From an uncultured Actinomycetes bacterium (lineage in GTDB: Bacteria; Actinomycetota; CADDZG01; WHSQ01): DNA of 64,000 bases. Positions 50,659-60,071 of the stretch are shown piece by piece. Positions within the stretch are counted from its first letter, which is position 1. The number at the start of each line of letters is the position of its first letter. The translations under genes and the position numbers were made by a program. The notes beneath the pieces were generated by a model, which was given only the letters and a program-made list of their open reading frames with translations, searched no databases and was not told the origin of the DNA. The DNA lies in assembly GCA_937863385.1 (NCBI GenBank), contig CALMBW010000020.1, positions 1-64,000 of the forward strand, in the 5' to 3' direction.

Positions 50659-50750
50659 AGCCTAGCCACTCCGTCGAAGTTGTTCTCTCGACGTTCGTTC
50701 AGCACTTCCCGCAAGTACGGCTCCGGCGAGCGCCGGAGGCTTGCACCGCA

Positions 50751-51203
50751 TCAAGGGGGGGCCCGGAAAAGCACGCCGGGGAGATCAGCGAAACCGCCCT
50801 CGTCTGCGGTAACGATCGTCCGACTTCGAGACAGTGCGGTGGCAGCGATGACCAGATCGTGAGCGCCGCGGGAACGCCCTGATCGTTTCGCGTGGGCGAG
50901 CAAGATGGCGTGCGCTCTAGCCACGTCAAGATCGTAGCCTTCTACCGGGACGGTCGACAGAACCTTTTCGACATATCGCTGCCTGGAGCGCCGCCGACCC
51001 TCATCCGCAAGCTCAACACCTACGAGAAGCTCCGCTGCAGTGATTGCAGCGATCGCGACGTCGTCCTCATCGTCGATCAAATCATCGAGAACGGCGCTCC
51101 GTCGCTCTGCGCCGATGAGGATCGTCGTATCCAGGATCAGGCGTTCCAGCGCCGATCCTCCGCGCCCACAACGGCGCGCAGCTCCCGTAGATCCTTCTCC
51201 CAC
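50751..51203 (-). CDS. VapC-type PIN-domain toxin
   Basis: A PIN-domain RNase. The first acidic residue is in LILDTTILIGAER, the second in AAITAAELLVGVELAD, and the third and fourth in GRSRGAHDLVIAATALSR and TIVTADEGGFADLPG. These four acidic positions define the metal site. The start is uncertain: a GTG at 51203 overlaps the antitoxin by 67 bases, whereas a CTG at about 51149 would begin just before the conserved strand. It is encoded directly after the antitoxin, and would cleave RNA when freed from it. Confidence 0.88.
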   Translation of the reverse strand: MGEGSTGAARRCGRGGSALERLILDTTILIGAERRSAVLDDLIDDEDDVAIAAITAAELLVGVELADEGRRRSRQRYVEKVLSTVPVEGYDLDVARAHAILLAHAKRSGRSRGAHDLVIAATALSRSRTIVTADEGGFADLPGVLFRAPP

Positions 51204-51385
51204 CCTCGGTCGCGTGCGCGTCCCCGAAGGAGCTCCTTGACAGACTCACCTGATGCCTTTGTGGCAGGTCCCATTCGAGCCACCGGGCGACCCTTCCGGA
51301 CTATCACGAAGCTCTCGCCGCGATGCTCAACCGCATCGAGGATCTCCGAGAAACGTCGGGCGGCCTCCGTAGCACTGACATCCAT
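51137..51385 (-). CDS. Phd/YefM-type antitoxin (VapB role)
   Basis: An 82-residue prevent-host-death family antitoxin. MDVSATEAARRFSEILDAVEH and GESFVIVRKGRPVARMGP form the DNA-binding Phd fold, and the C-terminal LRELRAVVGAEDRRWNA is the toxin-neutralising tail. The gene precedes and overlaps the toxin gene. An inverted repeat spans its start codon, as expected for self-regulation. Confidence 0.9.
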   Translation of the reverse strand: MDVSATEAARRFSEILDAVEHRGESFVIVRKGRPVARMGPATKASGESVKELLRGRARDRGWEKDLRELRAVVGAEDRRWNA

Positions 51386-51414
51386 AGCAAATCAGATTAT
51401 CTGATTCGCTATGG
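51382..51414. promoter_or_regulatory. palindromic operator of the toxin-antitoxin pair
   Basis: An inverted repeat with 15-base arms around TTA and a single mismatch (positions 51389/51407). The core is AATCAGA (51390-51396) and TCTGATT (51400-51406), flanked by CCATAGC and GCTATGG. The left arm covers the antitoxin start codon (51383-51385). This is a typical antitoxin-binding site, here placed on the start codon itself. Confidence 0.75.
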
Positions 51415-51624
51415 ACTCGCAACAGTACAGGTTGATCAGAGGCGATCCATACTCATCTGAGGAAGTCCTCGAAAGGGCACCCCGTATCGGGGGAAAAGTC
51501 GCGAATCCTGCTCGTGCGCTTGTGCAAGCCAGAGCCGGGATGTACGCTGCACCCAAATCTCAAGCACGAACGAGCCGTACCGGCCCGCGGGCCTCTACCA
51601 AGGAGACAAAGACTGAGTTCTGCG

Positions 51625-51927
51625 ATGGGATACACCCCCGAGCAGGCCGAACGGCTCCGAGCCATCCATCAACGCCTGGTGGAAGCGCGGCGAGAGCTAG
51701 ATGCGCTCATCGGCGATGCCTATCTGCGGCCTAGAGCTTCGATCGTGCCCGTCCATTTCCTCGACCTCGCCAGCGCGGTAGAGAAACTTCGATGGGCCGA
51801 GAAAGAGTGGCGTGAGCTCGACATCGAGATCTCCAACGAGGCCACCGAAGGTGGGCAGAGCCCTTCCCCGGACGACGAGGCTTCGGGCGAGGAACCTCAC
51901 ATCCGATTAGCAGAGGCCAGGCGCTGA
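51625..51927 (+). CDS. small helical protein (hypothetical)
   Basis: A 100-residue protein, mostly helical, starting MGYTPEQAERLRAIHQRLVE and continuing through RELDALIGDAYLRPRASIVP, then an acidic tail (DDEASGEEPHIRLAEARR). An AAGGAG site lies about 20 bases upstream, slightly far. Nothing in it points to a function. It is the only plus-strand gene between the toxin-antitoxin operator and the SDR gene. Confidence 0.6.
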   Translation: MGYTPEQAERLRAIHQRLVEARRELDALIGDAYLRPRASIVPVHFLDLASAVEKLRWAEKEWRELDIEISNEATEGGQSPSPDDEASGEEPHIRLAEARR

Positions 51928-51976
51928 CCCTCTAACGAGGGAAACGACCTGGCTTTTTCGCGACCGGCCCCTAGTG

Positions 51977-52744
51977 CTACCGCGGCTTCATCCGCAAAGC
52001 ACCGTCTAGGCGGATCACTTCGCCGTTGAGATAACTGTTCTCTACGATGTGGCGGACCAACGACGCGTACTCGGGCGGGTTGCCCAGGCGATGGGGATGC
52101 GGGATGTCCGAGGCAAGTGCTTCGCGCGCCTCTTGCGGCAGCCCTGCCAGCATCGGAGTATCGAAGGTCCCGGGGGCGATCGTCACGCAACGGATCTGTT
52201 TGGTGGCTAAGTCACGTGCGATGGGAAGCGTCATCCCTGCCACTCCGCCTTTGGACGCCGAATAGGCAGCCTGACCGATCTGTCCGTCGAAAGCAGCTAT
52301 AGAAGCCGTGTTCACGATCACGCCCCGTTCTTCACCTTCTGGTTCTTGCTTCGCCATCTGCTCGGCGGCAAGCCGCAGCACGTTGAAGGTGCCGACGAGG
52401 TTCACCTTGACTACGAACTCGAAACGTTCGAGGTCATTGGCTGCGCCATCGCGCGTCAGTACCCGGCCCGGGAATCCAACACCTGCACAGTTGACGGCAA
52501 TGTGAAGACCTCCGAAAGAATCAACAGCGGTCGCCACAGCGGCACGAACGTCCTGTTCGTTGGTCACGTCGGCCCCGGCGAAGCGCGTCTTGTCTCCAAG
52601 CTCCTTGGCGACCGTCTCCCCATCAGATGCTGGAAGATCCACGATCATCACCGACGCGCCGGCCCGAAGTAGCTCTTCGGTTGTCGCGCGTCCCAGCCCG
52701 GATGCACCCCCGGTTACTAGAGCTACCTTTCCTTCGACGTTCAA
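51977..52744 (-). CDS. SDR family oxidoreductase (3-hydroxyacyl-CoA dehydrogenase-like)
   Basis: A 255-residue short-chain dehydrogenase. The NAD-binding motif is TGGASGLG (T11-G18), followed by D61-like [10 protein letters not shown] and NCAGVG. The catalytic triad is S148, Y161 and K165 ([15 protein letters not shown]). [13 protein letters not shown] ends the chain. The [16 protein letters not shown] and [12 protein letters not shown] segments match the HSD17B10 / type-2 3-hydroxyacyl-CoA dehydrogenase group, suggesting a role in branched-chain or fatty acid degradation. It overlaps the ABC transporter gene by four bases. Confidence 0.9.
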   Translation of the reverse strand: MNVEGKVALVTGGASGLGRATTEELLRAGASVMIVDLPASDGETVAKELGDKTRFAGADVTNEQDVRAAVATAVDSFGGLHIAVNCAGVGFPGRVLTRDGAANDLERFEFVVKVNLVGTFNVLRLAAEQMAKQEPEGEERGVIVNTASIAAFDGQIGQAAYSASKGGVAGMTLPIARDLATKQIRCVTIAPGTFDTPMLAGLPQEAREALASDIPHPHRLGNPPEYASLVRHIVENSYLNGEVIRLDGALRMKPR

Positions 52745-54651
52745 GGAACCTCCTCAGACACGATCTCGCCGGTCGACAGAACGAGCCCATCTTCGCACCT
52801 CGATTCAACCGTTCCGTCAGAGAACTGCTCGTGGTACAGGGACGCGTAGGCACCGTCCTTGGCCAACAACTCGTCGTGGCGCCCCGACTCAACGATCTGG
52901 CCCCTGTCGATGTAGAGGATCTTGTCGGCGGCAAGGATCGTCGAGAGTCGGTGAGCGATCGCGATGGTCGTTCTACCGCTCATCAAAGGACGCAATGCCT
53001 CTTGGACCAAACGCTCGGAGTGGGTGTCGAGAGCCGAAGTGGCTTCATCGAGGATCAGTACCTTCGGATTCTTCAGGATGACCCTTGCGATCGCCAGCCG
53101 CTGCTTCTCCCCACCAGACATCTTGTAACCCCGCTCACCGACGATGGTGTCGAGACCTTCGGGCATCTCTTCGATGCGTTCCCAGATGTGGGCCGCTCGC
53201 GCGGCGGCTACCAACTCTTCATCTTTTGCATCGGGATCCCCGTAACGGAGGTTGTCACGGATGCTCGCGTTGAACAGATAGGTCTCCTGGGTGACCATCC
53301 CGACGAGGTCACCCAAGCTCTCGAGCTTAATGTCACGGACATCGAATCCGTCGATCTTCACGGCGCCACGCTCCACGTCGTAGAGCCTGGGGATCATGTA
53401 TGTGATGGTCGTTTTGCCTGCTCCCGAAGGACCGACCAATGCGACGAGCTGACCCGCTTCGACCTCGATATCGACACCGCCGAGCGTCCACGAGCGATCG
53501 CCATCGTCACGATCCTTGTCGTAGCGGAACCAAACGTCTTCGAAACTGACATGACCGTCGATGGTCGAAGGATCGATGACGATCGCGCCGTCCCTGTCGG
53601 TGATGTCGTGTTCGAGGTCGAGATACTCGAAGATCCGGTCGAACAGCGCCAAGGCGCTCTGGATCTCGACATTCAGGTTGAGTAGTTGCCCCATCGGGAA
53701 GAACAACCGGCTTTGCAAAGTAGTGAACGCAGCGATCGTTCCAGCAACTTGAGGCGGCGTCATGTTCAGGTTGTTACGCAACAACAACCAGCCACCCAAT
53801 AGGTAGACAAATGCCGGGGTTATCGAGAAGAAGATCTGCACCCACGCGAAGAACGCTCGACCGACCATGGTGCGCTTGATCTCGAGAGCTGCCAAACGGG
53901 AGTTGTGCCCGCGGAACCTTCCGATCTCGTAGCCCTGTCTGCCGAAAGACTTGGAAAGGAGGATCCCCGACACCGACAGCGTCTCTTGCATATGCGCGGT
54001 GAGATCCGCAAGCGATTCCTGGGTCTGTCCGGAAACCTCACGACGGACCTTGCCCACCTTCCGAGACAGCCACAAGAAAAATGGCATGATCCCGAGCGAG
54101 AGCAGGGTTAGCTGCCAACTCAACAAGAACATGGCCACTACGGTCGAGAGTGCGATGGCGACGTTGCTCAGGGCGCTCGACGCGGTATCCGTCAAAACGC
54201 CTTGCACGCCCCCGACGTCGTTGCTCAGCCGGGATTGGATCTCGCCAACTCGGGTCGATGTGAAGAACCGCAGGCTCATGTGTTGCAGATGCGCATAGAG
54301 CGAGTTACGTAGGTCCTGCATAACGCTCTGACCGATCACATTGTTGATGTAGGTCTGCCATAGGCCCAAGAGACCCGAGATGATCGGAGTTGCGATCATG
54401 ACCCCGCCTACCACCCACAACAGGTTCAGACGATCCGAAGCCGTCTCGTCACCCAGCAACACGTCTTCGAAGACCACTTTGATCAGCAGTGGATTGATCA
54501 AACCCAGGCCCGCCGTTACCAAGATCAGCAGCGCAACGAAAGCGACCTTCCACCGATACGGCTTGAAGGTGTGAGCGATGCGTTTGAACGTTCCCTGGCG
54601 AGCCTTCTTCTCAGGCGCACCGGGTGGGATCATCCGATGGGGAGACGGCAT
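52741..54651 (-). CDS. ABC transporter, fused permease and ATP-binding domains
   Basis: A 636-residue half-transporter of the exporter type. Six transmembrane helices lie in residues about 30-330. The nucleotide-binding domain contains Walker [11 protein letters not shown]-loop [12 protein letters not shown], signature [16 protein letters not shown], Walker [13 protein letters not shown] and a switch histidine (AIAHRLST). It would act as a homodimer or with an unlinked partner to export a lipid or drug. It belongs to an operon with the O-methyltransferase and SDR genes, overlapping the latter by four bases. Confidence 0.93.
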   Translation of the reverse strand: MPSPHRMIPPGAPEKKARQGTFKRIAHTFKPYRWKVAFVALLILVTAGLGLINPLLIKVVFEDVLLGDETASDRLNLLWVVGGVMIATPIISGLLGLWQTYINNVIGQSVMQDLRNSLYAHLQHMSLRFFTSTRVGEIQSRLSNDVGGVQGVLTDTASSALSNVAIALSTVVAMFLLSWQLTLLSLGIMPFFLWLSRKVGKVRREVSGQTQESLADLTAHMQETLSVSGILLSKSFGRQGYEIGRFRGHNSRLAALEIKRTMVGRAFFAWVQIFFSITPAFVYLLGGWLLLRNNLNMTPPQVAGTIAAFTTLQSRLFFPMGQLLNLNVEIQSALALFDRIFEYLDLEHDITDRDGAIVIDPSTIDGHVSFEDVWFRYDKDRDDGDRSWTLGGVDIEVEAGQLVALVGPSGAGKTTITYMIPRLYDVERGAVKIDGFDVRDIKLESLGDLVGMVTQETYLFNASIRDNLRYGDPDAKDEELVAAARAAHIWERIEEMPEGLDTIVGERGYKMSGGEKQRLAIARVILKNPKVLILDEATSALDTHSERLVQEALRPLMSGRTTIAIAHRLSTILAADKILYIDRGQIVESGRHDELLAKDGAYASLYHEQFSDGTVESRCEDGLVLSTGEIVSEEVP

Positions 54652-54688
54652 ATATGCCTCAACCCTCCAGCAGCTTGCCCGCTTCCCG

Positions 54689-55342
54689 TCACCGCGAGGT
54701 ACGAAGAGCGGCGACTACCCCATCTCGGGTCGGGTTGATGAACGAGATGTAGTCCGGGTCCGAGAAGACCGCCTCGTTGGTGGCCATGATGGCCTCGGTC
54801 CAGCCCGGTTTCACCTCGTCGCGAGCGCCTGGGTCGCCGGTGACCCTGCCGCCCCACAGCATGTTGTCGCACATGAAGAGTCCCCCAGGCCGGATACGCT
54901 TCTTCGCCTTCTCCCAGGCTCGCGGGTAATCGCCCTTGTCGATATCGCAATACACGATGTCGAAGTCGCCTTCGGTCGAGTCGAACACCGAGAAGGCGTC
55001 CCCCACGTGGTACTCGATCGGTGCGTCGAGCCCAGCTCGTCCCAGATACTCGAGAGCCCGCGTCCTGTTCTCTGGATCCGTGTCGGTCAGATGGATCTCG
55101 CCGGTGGGGCCGGTCGCCCGCGAGAACCAGTAGGCGGAAAAGCCATAACCGGAGCCCATCTCGAAGATCCGTTGGGCACCGATCGCCGAAGCCATGGTCT
55201 GAAGGAACATGCCGCAGAGACGCCCCACGATCGGGAAATCGTTCTTGGCGGCATACTCCTCCATCTCCAACAACACAGGCTCGTCGAGCCTTGCCGCAAG
55301 CTCGTCTAAGTAGCCGGTGATCTTCGGGTGCAAGAGGTCCAT
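54689..55342 (-). CDS. O-methyltransferase (family 3)
   Basis: A 217-residue class I SAM-dependent methyltransferase of the catechol/caffeoyl-CoA type. The SAM loop is IFEMGSGYGFSAYWFS, the metal-binding aspartate is in DIVYCDIDKGDYP, and the catalytic-side segment is GGLFMCDNMLWGG. The substrate is unknown. It starts three bases after the inositol monophosphatase gene ends and lies upstream of the ABC transporter, so modification and export of a small molecule by the cluster is possible but only inferred. Confidence 0.92.
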   Translation of the reverse strand: MDLLHPKITGYLDELAARLDEPVLLEMEEYAAKNDFPIVGRLCGMFLQTMASAIGAQRIFEMGSGYGFSAYWFSRATGPTGEIHLTDTDPENRTRALEYLGRAGLDAPIEYHVGDAFSVFDSTEGDFDIVYCDIDKGDYPRAWEKAKKRIRPGGLFMCDNMLWGGRVTGDPGARDEVKPGWTEAIMATNEAVFSDPDYISFINPTRDGVVAALRTSR

Positions 55343-55345
55343 CGT

Positions 55346-56137
55346 TCAGTCTCCTTTGACTAGACGCTTCAGGTCTTCGTGGATCTTCCCGTTCGAGGCC
55401 AGGACTCCCGGAGTCATCTTCTCCATCGGCGGGTCTAACTCATCGAGTGACCCCCCGGCCTCTCGCACCAGCAGGCGACCCGCCGCCTTGTCCCACTCCT
55501 CTAGATGCGATTCGAAGAACCCATCGACCCGGCCGCAAGCGAGGGAGCAAAGGTCGAGTGCGGCCGAACCCATCCGTCGCAGGTCCCGAACACCGGGGAG
55601 CACGCGTGCTGCAACAACCCCTTGGACCTCACGCGCCCTGCTCGGATAGGCGAAGCCGGTGGCGATCAATGCCTTGGATATGTCGTCGTTATCACTCACC
55701 GAGATCCGGCCACCATTGAGCCAGGCCCCTTCAGCTCGGATAGCGGAGAACGTCTCGCCCAAGATCGGGTTGTGCACCACACCGATCAGGTCACCCTCTC
55801 GATCGAGCGCGGCGATGCTGACGCACCACCACGGGATGCCGAACAGGAAATTGACGGTTGCATCGAGCGGATCCACGACCCATGTGATGCCCGAGATGGT
55901 GCCCCGGCCCCCACTCTCCTCTCCGATCAAACCGTCATCCGGCCGCTGGGCGCGCAGCCCGTCAAGGATCAAGCGTTCGGAATCACGATCGGCGTCACTG
56001 ACGAGGTCGGTCGCGCTCGACTTGGTTGCGATACCAGTAGCAGGACGTTGCGCTTTCTCGTAGAGCAACGAGCCGGCATCGTGCGCGAGCGAGATGGCGA
56101 TGTCGAGCAATCTTTCGGAGGAAGGTTCTGGGGACAT
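55346..56137 (-). CDS. inositol monophosphatase family protein
   Basis: A 263-residue IMPase. The metal sites are DADRDSERLI, EESGG and WVVDPLDATVNFLFGIPWW (the second motif has Ala where Gly is usual: DPLDAT rather than DPLDGT). The C-terminal motif is HLEEWDKAAGRLLVREAGG. Substrates may be inositol-1-phosphate, histidinol phosphate or 3'-phosphoadenosine 5'-phosphate. ATG 56137 is chosen because it gives the normal N-terminus (MSPEPSSERLLD); the longer frame is antisense to the YczE-like gene. Confidence 0.9.
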   Translation of the reverse strand: MSPEPSSERLLDIAISLAHDAGSLLYEKAQRPATGIATKSSATDLVSDADRDSERLILDGLRAQRPDDGLIGEESGGRGTISGITWVVDPLDATVNFLFGIPWWCVSIAALDREGDLIGVVHNPILGETFSAIRAEGAWLNGGRISVSDNDDISKALIATGFAYPSRAREVQGVVAARVLPGVRDLRRMGSAALDLCSLACGRVDGFFESHLEEWDKAAGRLLVREAGGSLDELDPPMEKMTPGVLASNGKIHEDLKRLVKGD

Positions 56138-56148
56138 ACAACGAGGAT

Positions 56149-56847
56149 ATGGGGGCCGGGAATCGAGGCGCGCCTCGGCCGGTTTGCACGTTCGTGGCAA
56201 CCCGAACGATCCCCAAAGAGCATCTGATCGCCAGAAGCGTCCGGCTCCTGGCGGGCTTGTTCCTATTCGCATTGGGAGTCGTGTTCACACTGCATGCCGA
56301 GCTCGGTATCTCCCCATGGGATGTTCTTGCCGACGGCATACAGATCCATACACCCTTGAGCTTCGGGCAAGCCGTGATCATCATCGGAGCGGTCTTGATC
56401 GTCGTTGCGATGCTCTTCGGGATCAACCCAGGGCCCGGAACGTTGGCGAACATGCTGCTGATCGGGCTTTTCATCGACGTGTTGCTGGCAACCTCGATGG
56501 GTGCAGCGCTCGACCAGAGCCACCTGGTCTTTCGCATCGCCACGCTTCTTGGCGGAGTTGTGATCATCGGACTAGGAAGCGCCCTATACATCGGTGCCGA
56601 GCTAGGGGCCGGGCCCCGCGACTCATTGATGGTCTCGGTCGCTTCTCGCTTCAAGCTTTCGGTACGAACGTCTAGGACGATGATCGAAGGCTCTGCCCTA
56701 CTGGCGGGCGCGATCCTGGGCGGAAGAGTTGGCATCGGCACCGCGGTCTTCGCGGTCACGATCGGGCCTTCGGTGCATTTCTTCTTCGATCGCTTCGGTA
56801 TGGACCCATCCGGCCGCCGGGTCGTGGCCGAGCAAGAAGGCCACTAG
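56149..56847 (+). CDS. YczE/YitT-like membrane protein
   Basis: A 232-residue membrane protein with about six helices. It shows family features RLLAGLFLFALGVVFTLHAEL, GISPWDVLADGIQ, GTLANMLLIGLFIDV and LYIGAELGAGPRDSLMVSVA, and a final RVGIGTAVFAVTIGPSVHFFF. Members are putative transporters of unknown substrate. A later start (near MLARSVRLL or IARSVRLL) is possible; the first 25 residues are poorly conserved. It is divergent from the IMPase gene. Confidence 0.82.
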   Translation: MGAGNRGAPRPVCTFVATRTIPKEHLIARSVRLLAGLFLFALGVVFTLHAELGISPWDVLADGIQIHTPLSFGQAVIIIGAVLIVVAMLFGINPGPGTLANMLLIGLFIDVLLATSMGAALDQSHLVFRIATLLGGVVIIGLGSALYIGAELGAGPRDSLMVSVASRFKLSVRTSRTMIEGSALLAGAILGGRVGIGTAVFAVTIGPSVHFFFDRFGMDPSGRRVVAEQEGH

Positions 56848-56857
56848 TCCAGCAGCG

Positions 56858-57955
56858 TTACGGCCCGTAGAGCCTCGAGGGCAGGGCAGAGCCGTCGCCC
56901 TCGAAGAAGATCTGCGCAGCCCCGTAGTTGTCTTGGAGCGCGGTGCAGCCCCCACGACCCGTGATCAACGATCTCCCCATGGTTCTCAGGGTCTTGAGTG
57001 GGAGGCCGAACCCGTGAATCGCGTCCACCAAACACACGCGACCCTGATCGACCATCAGCTCGGTTGGGACCGGCTCGTCGAGCGCATCAACGGCGATATC
57101 AGGGTTGGCGATCTGGGCACCATCAGCGCCGATGCTGCGTGCGTAAAGCAGGTCCCCAGCCTCTGAGTCGGTGACGTCGCCCTGGTACACGTTCGGGATG
57201 ACGAAGCCGCAGGCATCGTGGATCGCAGCGATCTTCTCGGGGTTGTAATTAGGAAGCGATGAACCGAACCATGTGTAGTCCTGCGCGATGGTGAAGAGCG
57301 CCGAGGGCGGGATGGAAGCGTCAAAGTTGGAAAACATGAGCGGGGCATCGGGGGAAGCTGCACGGATAGCTGCTGATCTGGCCGGCTCGTAGGTAAGGAA
57401 CGACGAGTTGTCCACCAAGCCGTACTCCGCTGCCATCTGAACCACCCCGACCGGATCGGTAACGGACTCCTTGATGTCGAAGTAGATGCCCGTTCCGGTA
57501 CCGCGCGCCAGCTCCAGCACCTCTTCCAGCGAAGGGATCTGCGAAGGGTTGTACTCGCTATCGCGCCACTTATCGTTGTCGGCTGCGTTGAGCGCCCGGA
57601 CCTCGTCGTAGGTCATCAACATGATCTGGCCCGTGCCGTCGGTCTTCCTATCGACCGCCGAGTCGTGGAACGACACGAACCGGCCATCGATCGTCTGCTG
57701 AACGTCTACCTCGATCATGTCGACCCCGTACGCGATGGCGTAACGGTAGGCATCCAGGGTGTTCTCGGGAGCAAGCTCCGCCGCTCCTCGATGCGCTGCC
57801 AGAACCATGTCCTCGCGTCCCTTGTCGGGCACACCGGCGGACTGCCACCTCGCCGGGTCGGGCATCTGGTCACAGTCGATAGGGGTGGCCGTGGCCGGAG
57901 TGGCCAAGGCGGAGGCTAAACAGGCAGCAACTATCCACAAAGAGTTTTTTCGCAT
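56858..57955 (-). CDS. secreted glycerophosphodiester phosphodiesterase
   Basis: A 365-residue TIM-barrel GDPD with signal peptide (MRKNSLWIVAACLASALATP, cleavage after ATA). Catalytic residues are visible: H55-R56 in AAHRGAAE, E64-N65 in ENTLDAY, E82 and D84 in MIEVDVQ, H97-D98 in SFHDSAV. The remaining motif is GIYFDIKES. It would release glycerol-3-phosphate from exported phospholipid head groups. Three pairs of cysteines in the mature protein may form disulfides. It stands alone on its strand. Confidence 0.92.
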   Translation of the reverse strand: MRKNSLWIVAACLASALATPATATPIDCDQMPDPARWQSAGVPDKGREDMVLAAHRGAAELAPENTLDAYRYAIAYGVDMIEVDVQQTIDGRFVSFHDSAVDRKTDGTGQIMLMTYDEVRALNAADNDKWRDSEYNPSQIPSLEEVLELARGTGTGIYFDIKESVTDPVGVVQMAAEYGLVDNSSFLTYEPARSAAIRAASPDAPLMFSNFDASIPPSALFTIAQDYTWFGSSLPNYNPEKIAAIHDACGFVIPNVYQGDVTDSEAGDLLYARSIGADGAQIANPDIAVDALDEPVPTELMVDQGRVCLVDAIHGFGLPLKTLRTMGRSLITGRGGCTALQDNYGAAQIFFEGDGSALPSRLYGP

Positions 57956-58029
57956 AACGTGCGGATTCGCCTTGACCGCCGCCCCCTCCTGCCCGGTTCA
58001 TCCCTATTCGCAACAAGTTCAGCTGCGCT

Positions 58030-59403
58030 TCAGGCGAGGTCTTCTTCGACCTTCTGCCAGGTCTTGCGAGCTGTGATCAGAACGGGATCCCACACGGGGG
58101 CGAACGGCGGTGCATAGGACAGGTCCATCTGCAACATGTCGTCAACGGTCATCTCGTTCCACAGGGCAGCAGCGATCACATCGACGCGCTTCGCGGCGCC
58201 TTCCCGTCCGATGATCTGCGCCCCGAGCAACTTGCCCGAGCGCTTCTCGGCGATCATCTTGGTCTTGATAGGAGCTGCACCCGGGAAGTACCCGGCTCGC
58301 GTCGTTGAGTCCACCGTTGCCGTCACGTACTCGAAACCAGCCTCGCGCGCCTCTTGCTCTTTGAGGCCGGTGCGGGCAACTTCGAGGGAGCAAACCTTGG
58401 TCACGGCTGTCCCGATAACCCCGGGGAAGGTCTCGTAGCCGCCCGCGATGTTTATCCCGGCCGTGCGACCCTCCTTGTTGGCGTGCGTACCGAGCGCGAT
58501 GGCAACCGGCTTGCGAGAAACACGATGGAACTTCTCAGCGCAATCTCCGGCCGCCCATATCCCTTCAACACCGGTCCTCATCCTGCGATCAACTGTGATG
58601 GCGTTCGAGGTGCCGATCGCGATCCCAGCCTCCTTCGCGAGCTCGGAGTTGGGGCGGGCTCCTAGCCCAAGCACTACCAGATCGGTTTCGATCGTCCTCT
58701 TATCGGTCACTACAGCGGATACACGACCATCCTTGGCCTCGAATCCCTCTACCGCTTCATCGCAGTGCAAGACGATCCCCTCTCCTTGCATCGCGGCTGC
58801 CACCAGCTCCCCCATGTCGGGGTCGAGTGTCGACATCGGCGCCGGCGCCTTCTCGATGAGCGAGACCGACATGTTCCTAAGGACGAAAGCCTCGGCCATC
58901 TCGATCCCGATGTACCCACCACCAACCACCACTGCTCGCCGAGGTCTGTCACGCTCGATCAGGGCTCTGATCGCCTCCCCGTCCCCCAAAGTCTGCACCC
59001 CGAAGATCCCCTCCGCGTCGGAGTTCTCGAGTGGGGGCCGGATCGGCCGTGCGCCGGTTGCGACCAGCAGTTGATCGAACCCCTCGTCGAACTCTCGCTC
59101 GTTGTCGAGATCCCGAACGTGCACCTTGCATGCATCAACATCGATGGAAAGAACCTCGTGGCGGATCCGGACATCGATGTGCTGTTTCTCACGGAAACGC
59201 TCCGGTGAGCGAGCTATCAACCTGTCGAAGTCGTCGACCGTTCCGCCGATGTAGTACGGGATGCCACAAGCCGAGTAAGAGGTGTAGCTGCCCCTCTCGA
59301 AGGCGATGATCTCGAGATCGTCGGGGCCGCGCATCCTGCGCGCTTGGGACGCAGCACTCATCCCCGCCGCATCCCCTCCGACAACGACCAACCGCTCTGG
59401 CAT
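58030..59403 (-). CDS. FAD-dependent CoA-disulfide reductase-like oxidoreductase
   Basis: A 457-residue pyridine nucleotide-disulfide oxidoreductase. The first FAD loop is VVGGDAAGMSAASQARR, and the single redox cysteine is C46 in SYSACGIPYYIGG, the pattern of CoA-disulfide reductase and NADH oxidase. The NADH loop is VVVGGGYIGIEMAEAF, with a second FAD contact at GIWAAGDCAEKF. The dimerisation domain covers the C-terminal 120 residues. A plausible role is to keep a small thiol (CoA) reduced, but persulfide or NADH oxidase activity is equally possible. Confidence 0.9.
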   Translation of the reverse strand: MPERLVVVGGDAAGMSAASQARRMRGPDDLEIIAFERGSYTSYSACGIPYYIGGTVDDFDRLIARSPERFREKQHIDVRIRHEVLSIDVDACKVHVRDLDNEREFDEGFDQLLVATGARPIRPPLENSDAEGIFGVQTLGDGEAIRALIERDRPRRAVVVGGGYIGIEMAEAFVLRNMSVSLIEKAPAPMSTLDPDMGELVAAAMQGEGIVLHCDEAVEGFEAKDGRVSAVVTDKRTIETDLVVLGLGARPNSELAKEAGIAIGTSNAITVDRRMRTGVEGIWAAGDCAEKFHRVSRKPVAIALGTHANKEGRTAGINIAGGYETFPGVIGTAVTKVCSLEVARTGLKEQEAREAGFEYVTATVDSTTRAGYFPGAAPIKTKMIAEKRSGKLLGAQIIGREGAAKRVDVIAAALWNEMTVDDMLQMDLSYAPPFAPVWDPVLITARKTWQKVEEDLA

Positions 59404-59430
59404 CACCCCAGGTTAGTCGTTGGGAATGGA

Positions 59431-59462
59431 AAAGAGGGGGCCGATCACTCGGCCCCCTCTTT
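59431..59462. terminator. rho-independent terminator between two minus-strand genes
   Basis: Perfect hairpin AAAGAGGGGGCCG (59431-59443) and CGGCCCCCTCTTT (59450-59462) with a six-base loop; outer bases GTTGG/CCAAC extend it. On the minus strand it follows the AOC-like gene and precedes the FAD oxidoreductase gene, so it most likely ends the AOC-like transcript. Confidence 0.85.
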
Positions 59463-59476
59463 CCAACGACTCGACG

Positions 59477-59992
59477 CTAGTGCTGAAGCAGCAGATCCAG
59501 CGTGATCAAGTCGCCCTTCTTCTCGCAGGTCGGTTCACTCGCTGTGACCGACCCCTCGCCTGAAGCGTCCTTGTAGGCACCGGTGCCTCCGACAACCGAG
59601 AACTTGAAGCCCCCCTCGGATTCGAACTCGCTGAACTTGCCCGCGGACTGGATCGAGATCTTCCCGTCAGCCAGCAGAAGGTCACCGTTGAAGCGAGCGT
59701 AGCCATCCTGCTTGCCGGTGGTCTCGATGAATGCGAAATAGAGCAGCAATTGACCGGCCGTCTCGCAGGTCTCTGGGTTCAGCTGCTTCTCACGGATGAG
59801 CGCCCAGTCGCCGGGTGAGAAACCTGCCGGCTTCTCGTCAATCTCTTTCTCGTGCTCGGTCGAACGCGGATCGAAGAACGTAAGCGTGACCCGCTCTGGC
59901 TCGACCTGGGATGTCGCCGGAGCTACCAGAGTCGCAACAAGAACGCTGGCCAGCAACACACCCGCGCCGAACAACGCTTTCACCTTCGTCAT
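59477..59992 (-). CDS. secreted allene-oxide-cyclase/dirigent-like barrel protein
   Basis: A 171-residue exported protein; signal peptide MTKVKALFGAGVLLASVLVA, cleaved after PATS. The mature part has the barrel repeat of the allene oxide cyclase-like family: VTLTFFDPRSTEHEKEI, FSPGDWALIREKQLN, QSAGKFSEFESEGGFKFSVV and GTGAYKDASGEGSVTAS. Two cysteines (near the middle and the end) probably pair. ATG 59992 is chosen because GAAGGGGGTCAC precedes it; an in-frame start at 60022 is less likely. No enzymatic role is implied. Confidence 0.75.
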   Translation of the reverse strand: MTKVKALFGAGVLLASVLVATLVAPATSQVEPERVTLTFFDPRSTEHEKEIDEKPAGFSPGDWALIREKQLNPETCETAGQLLLYFAFIETTGKQDGYARFNGDLLLADGKISIQSAGKFSEFESEGGFKFSVVGGTGAYKDASGEGSVTASEPTCEKKGDLITLDLLLQH

Positions 59993-60071
59993 GTGACCCC
60001 CTTCTCTATCGGTCAACGGCACGGGTACGCTAGCCCAAAGAGGTTGAACTGCTTTGCCTCTTGCGCACTTG

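Noticed and set aside
52627-53685. 352-residue plus-strand frame over the ABC transporter
   Set aside because: The transporter's Walker and signature motifs on the minus strand are unambiguous.
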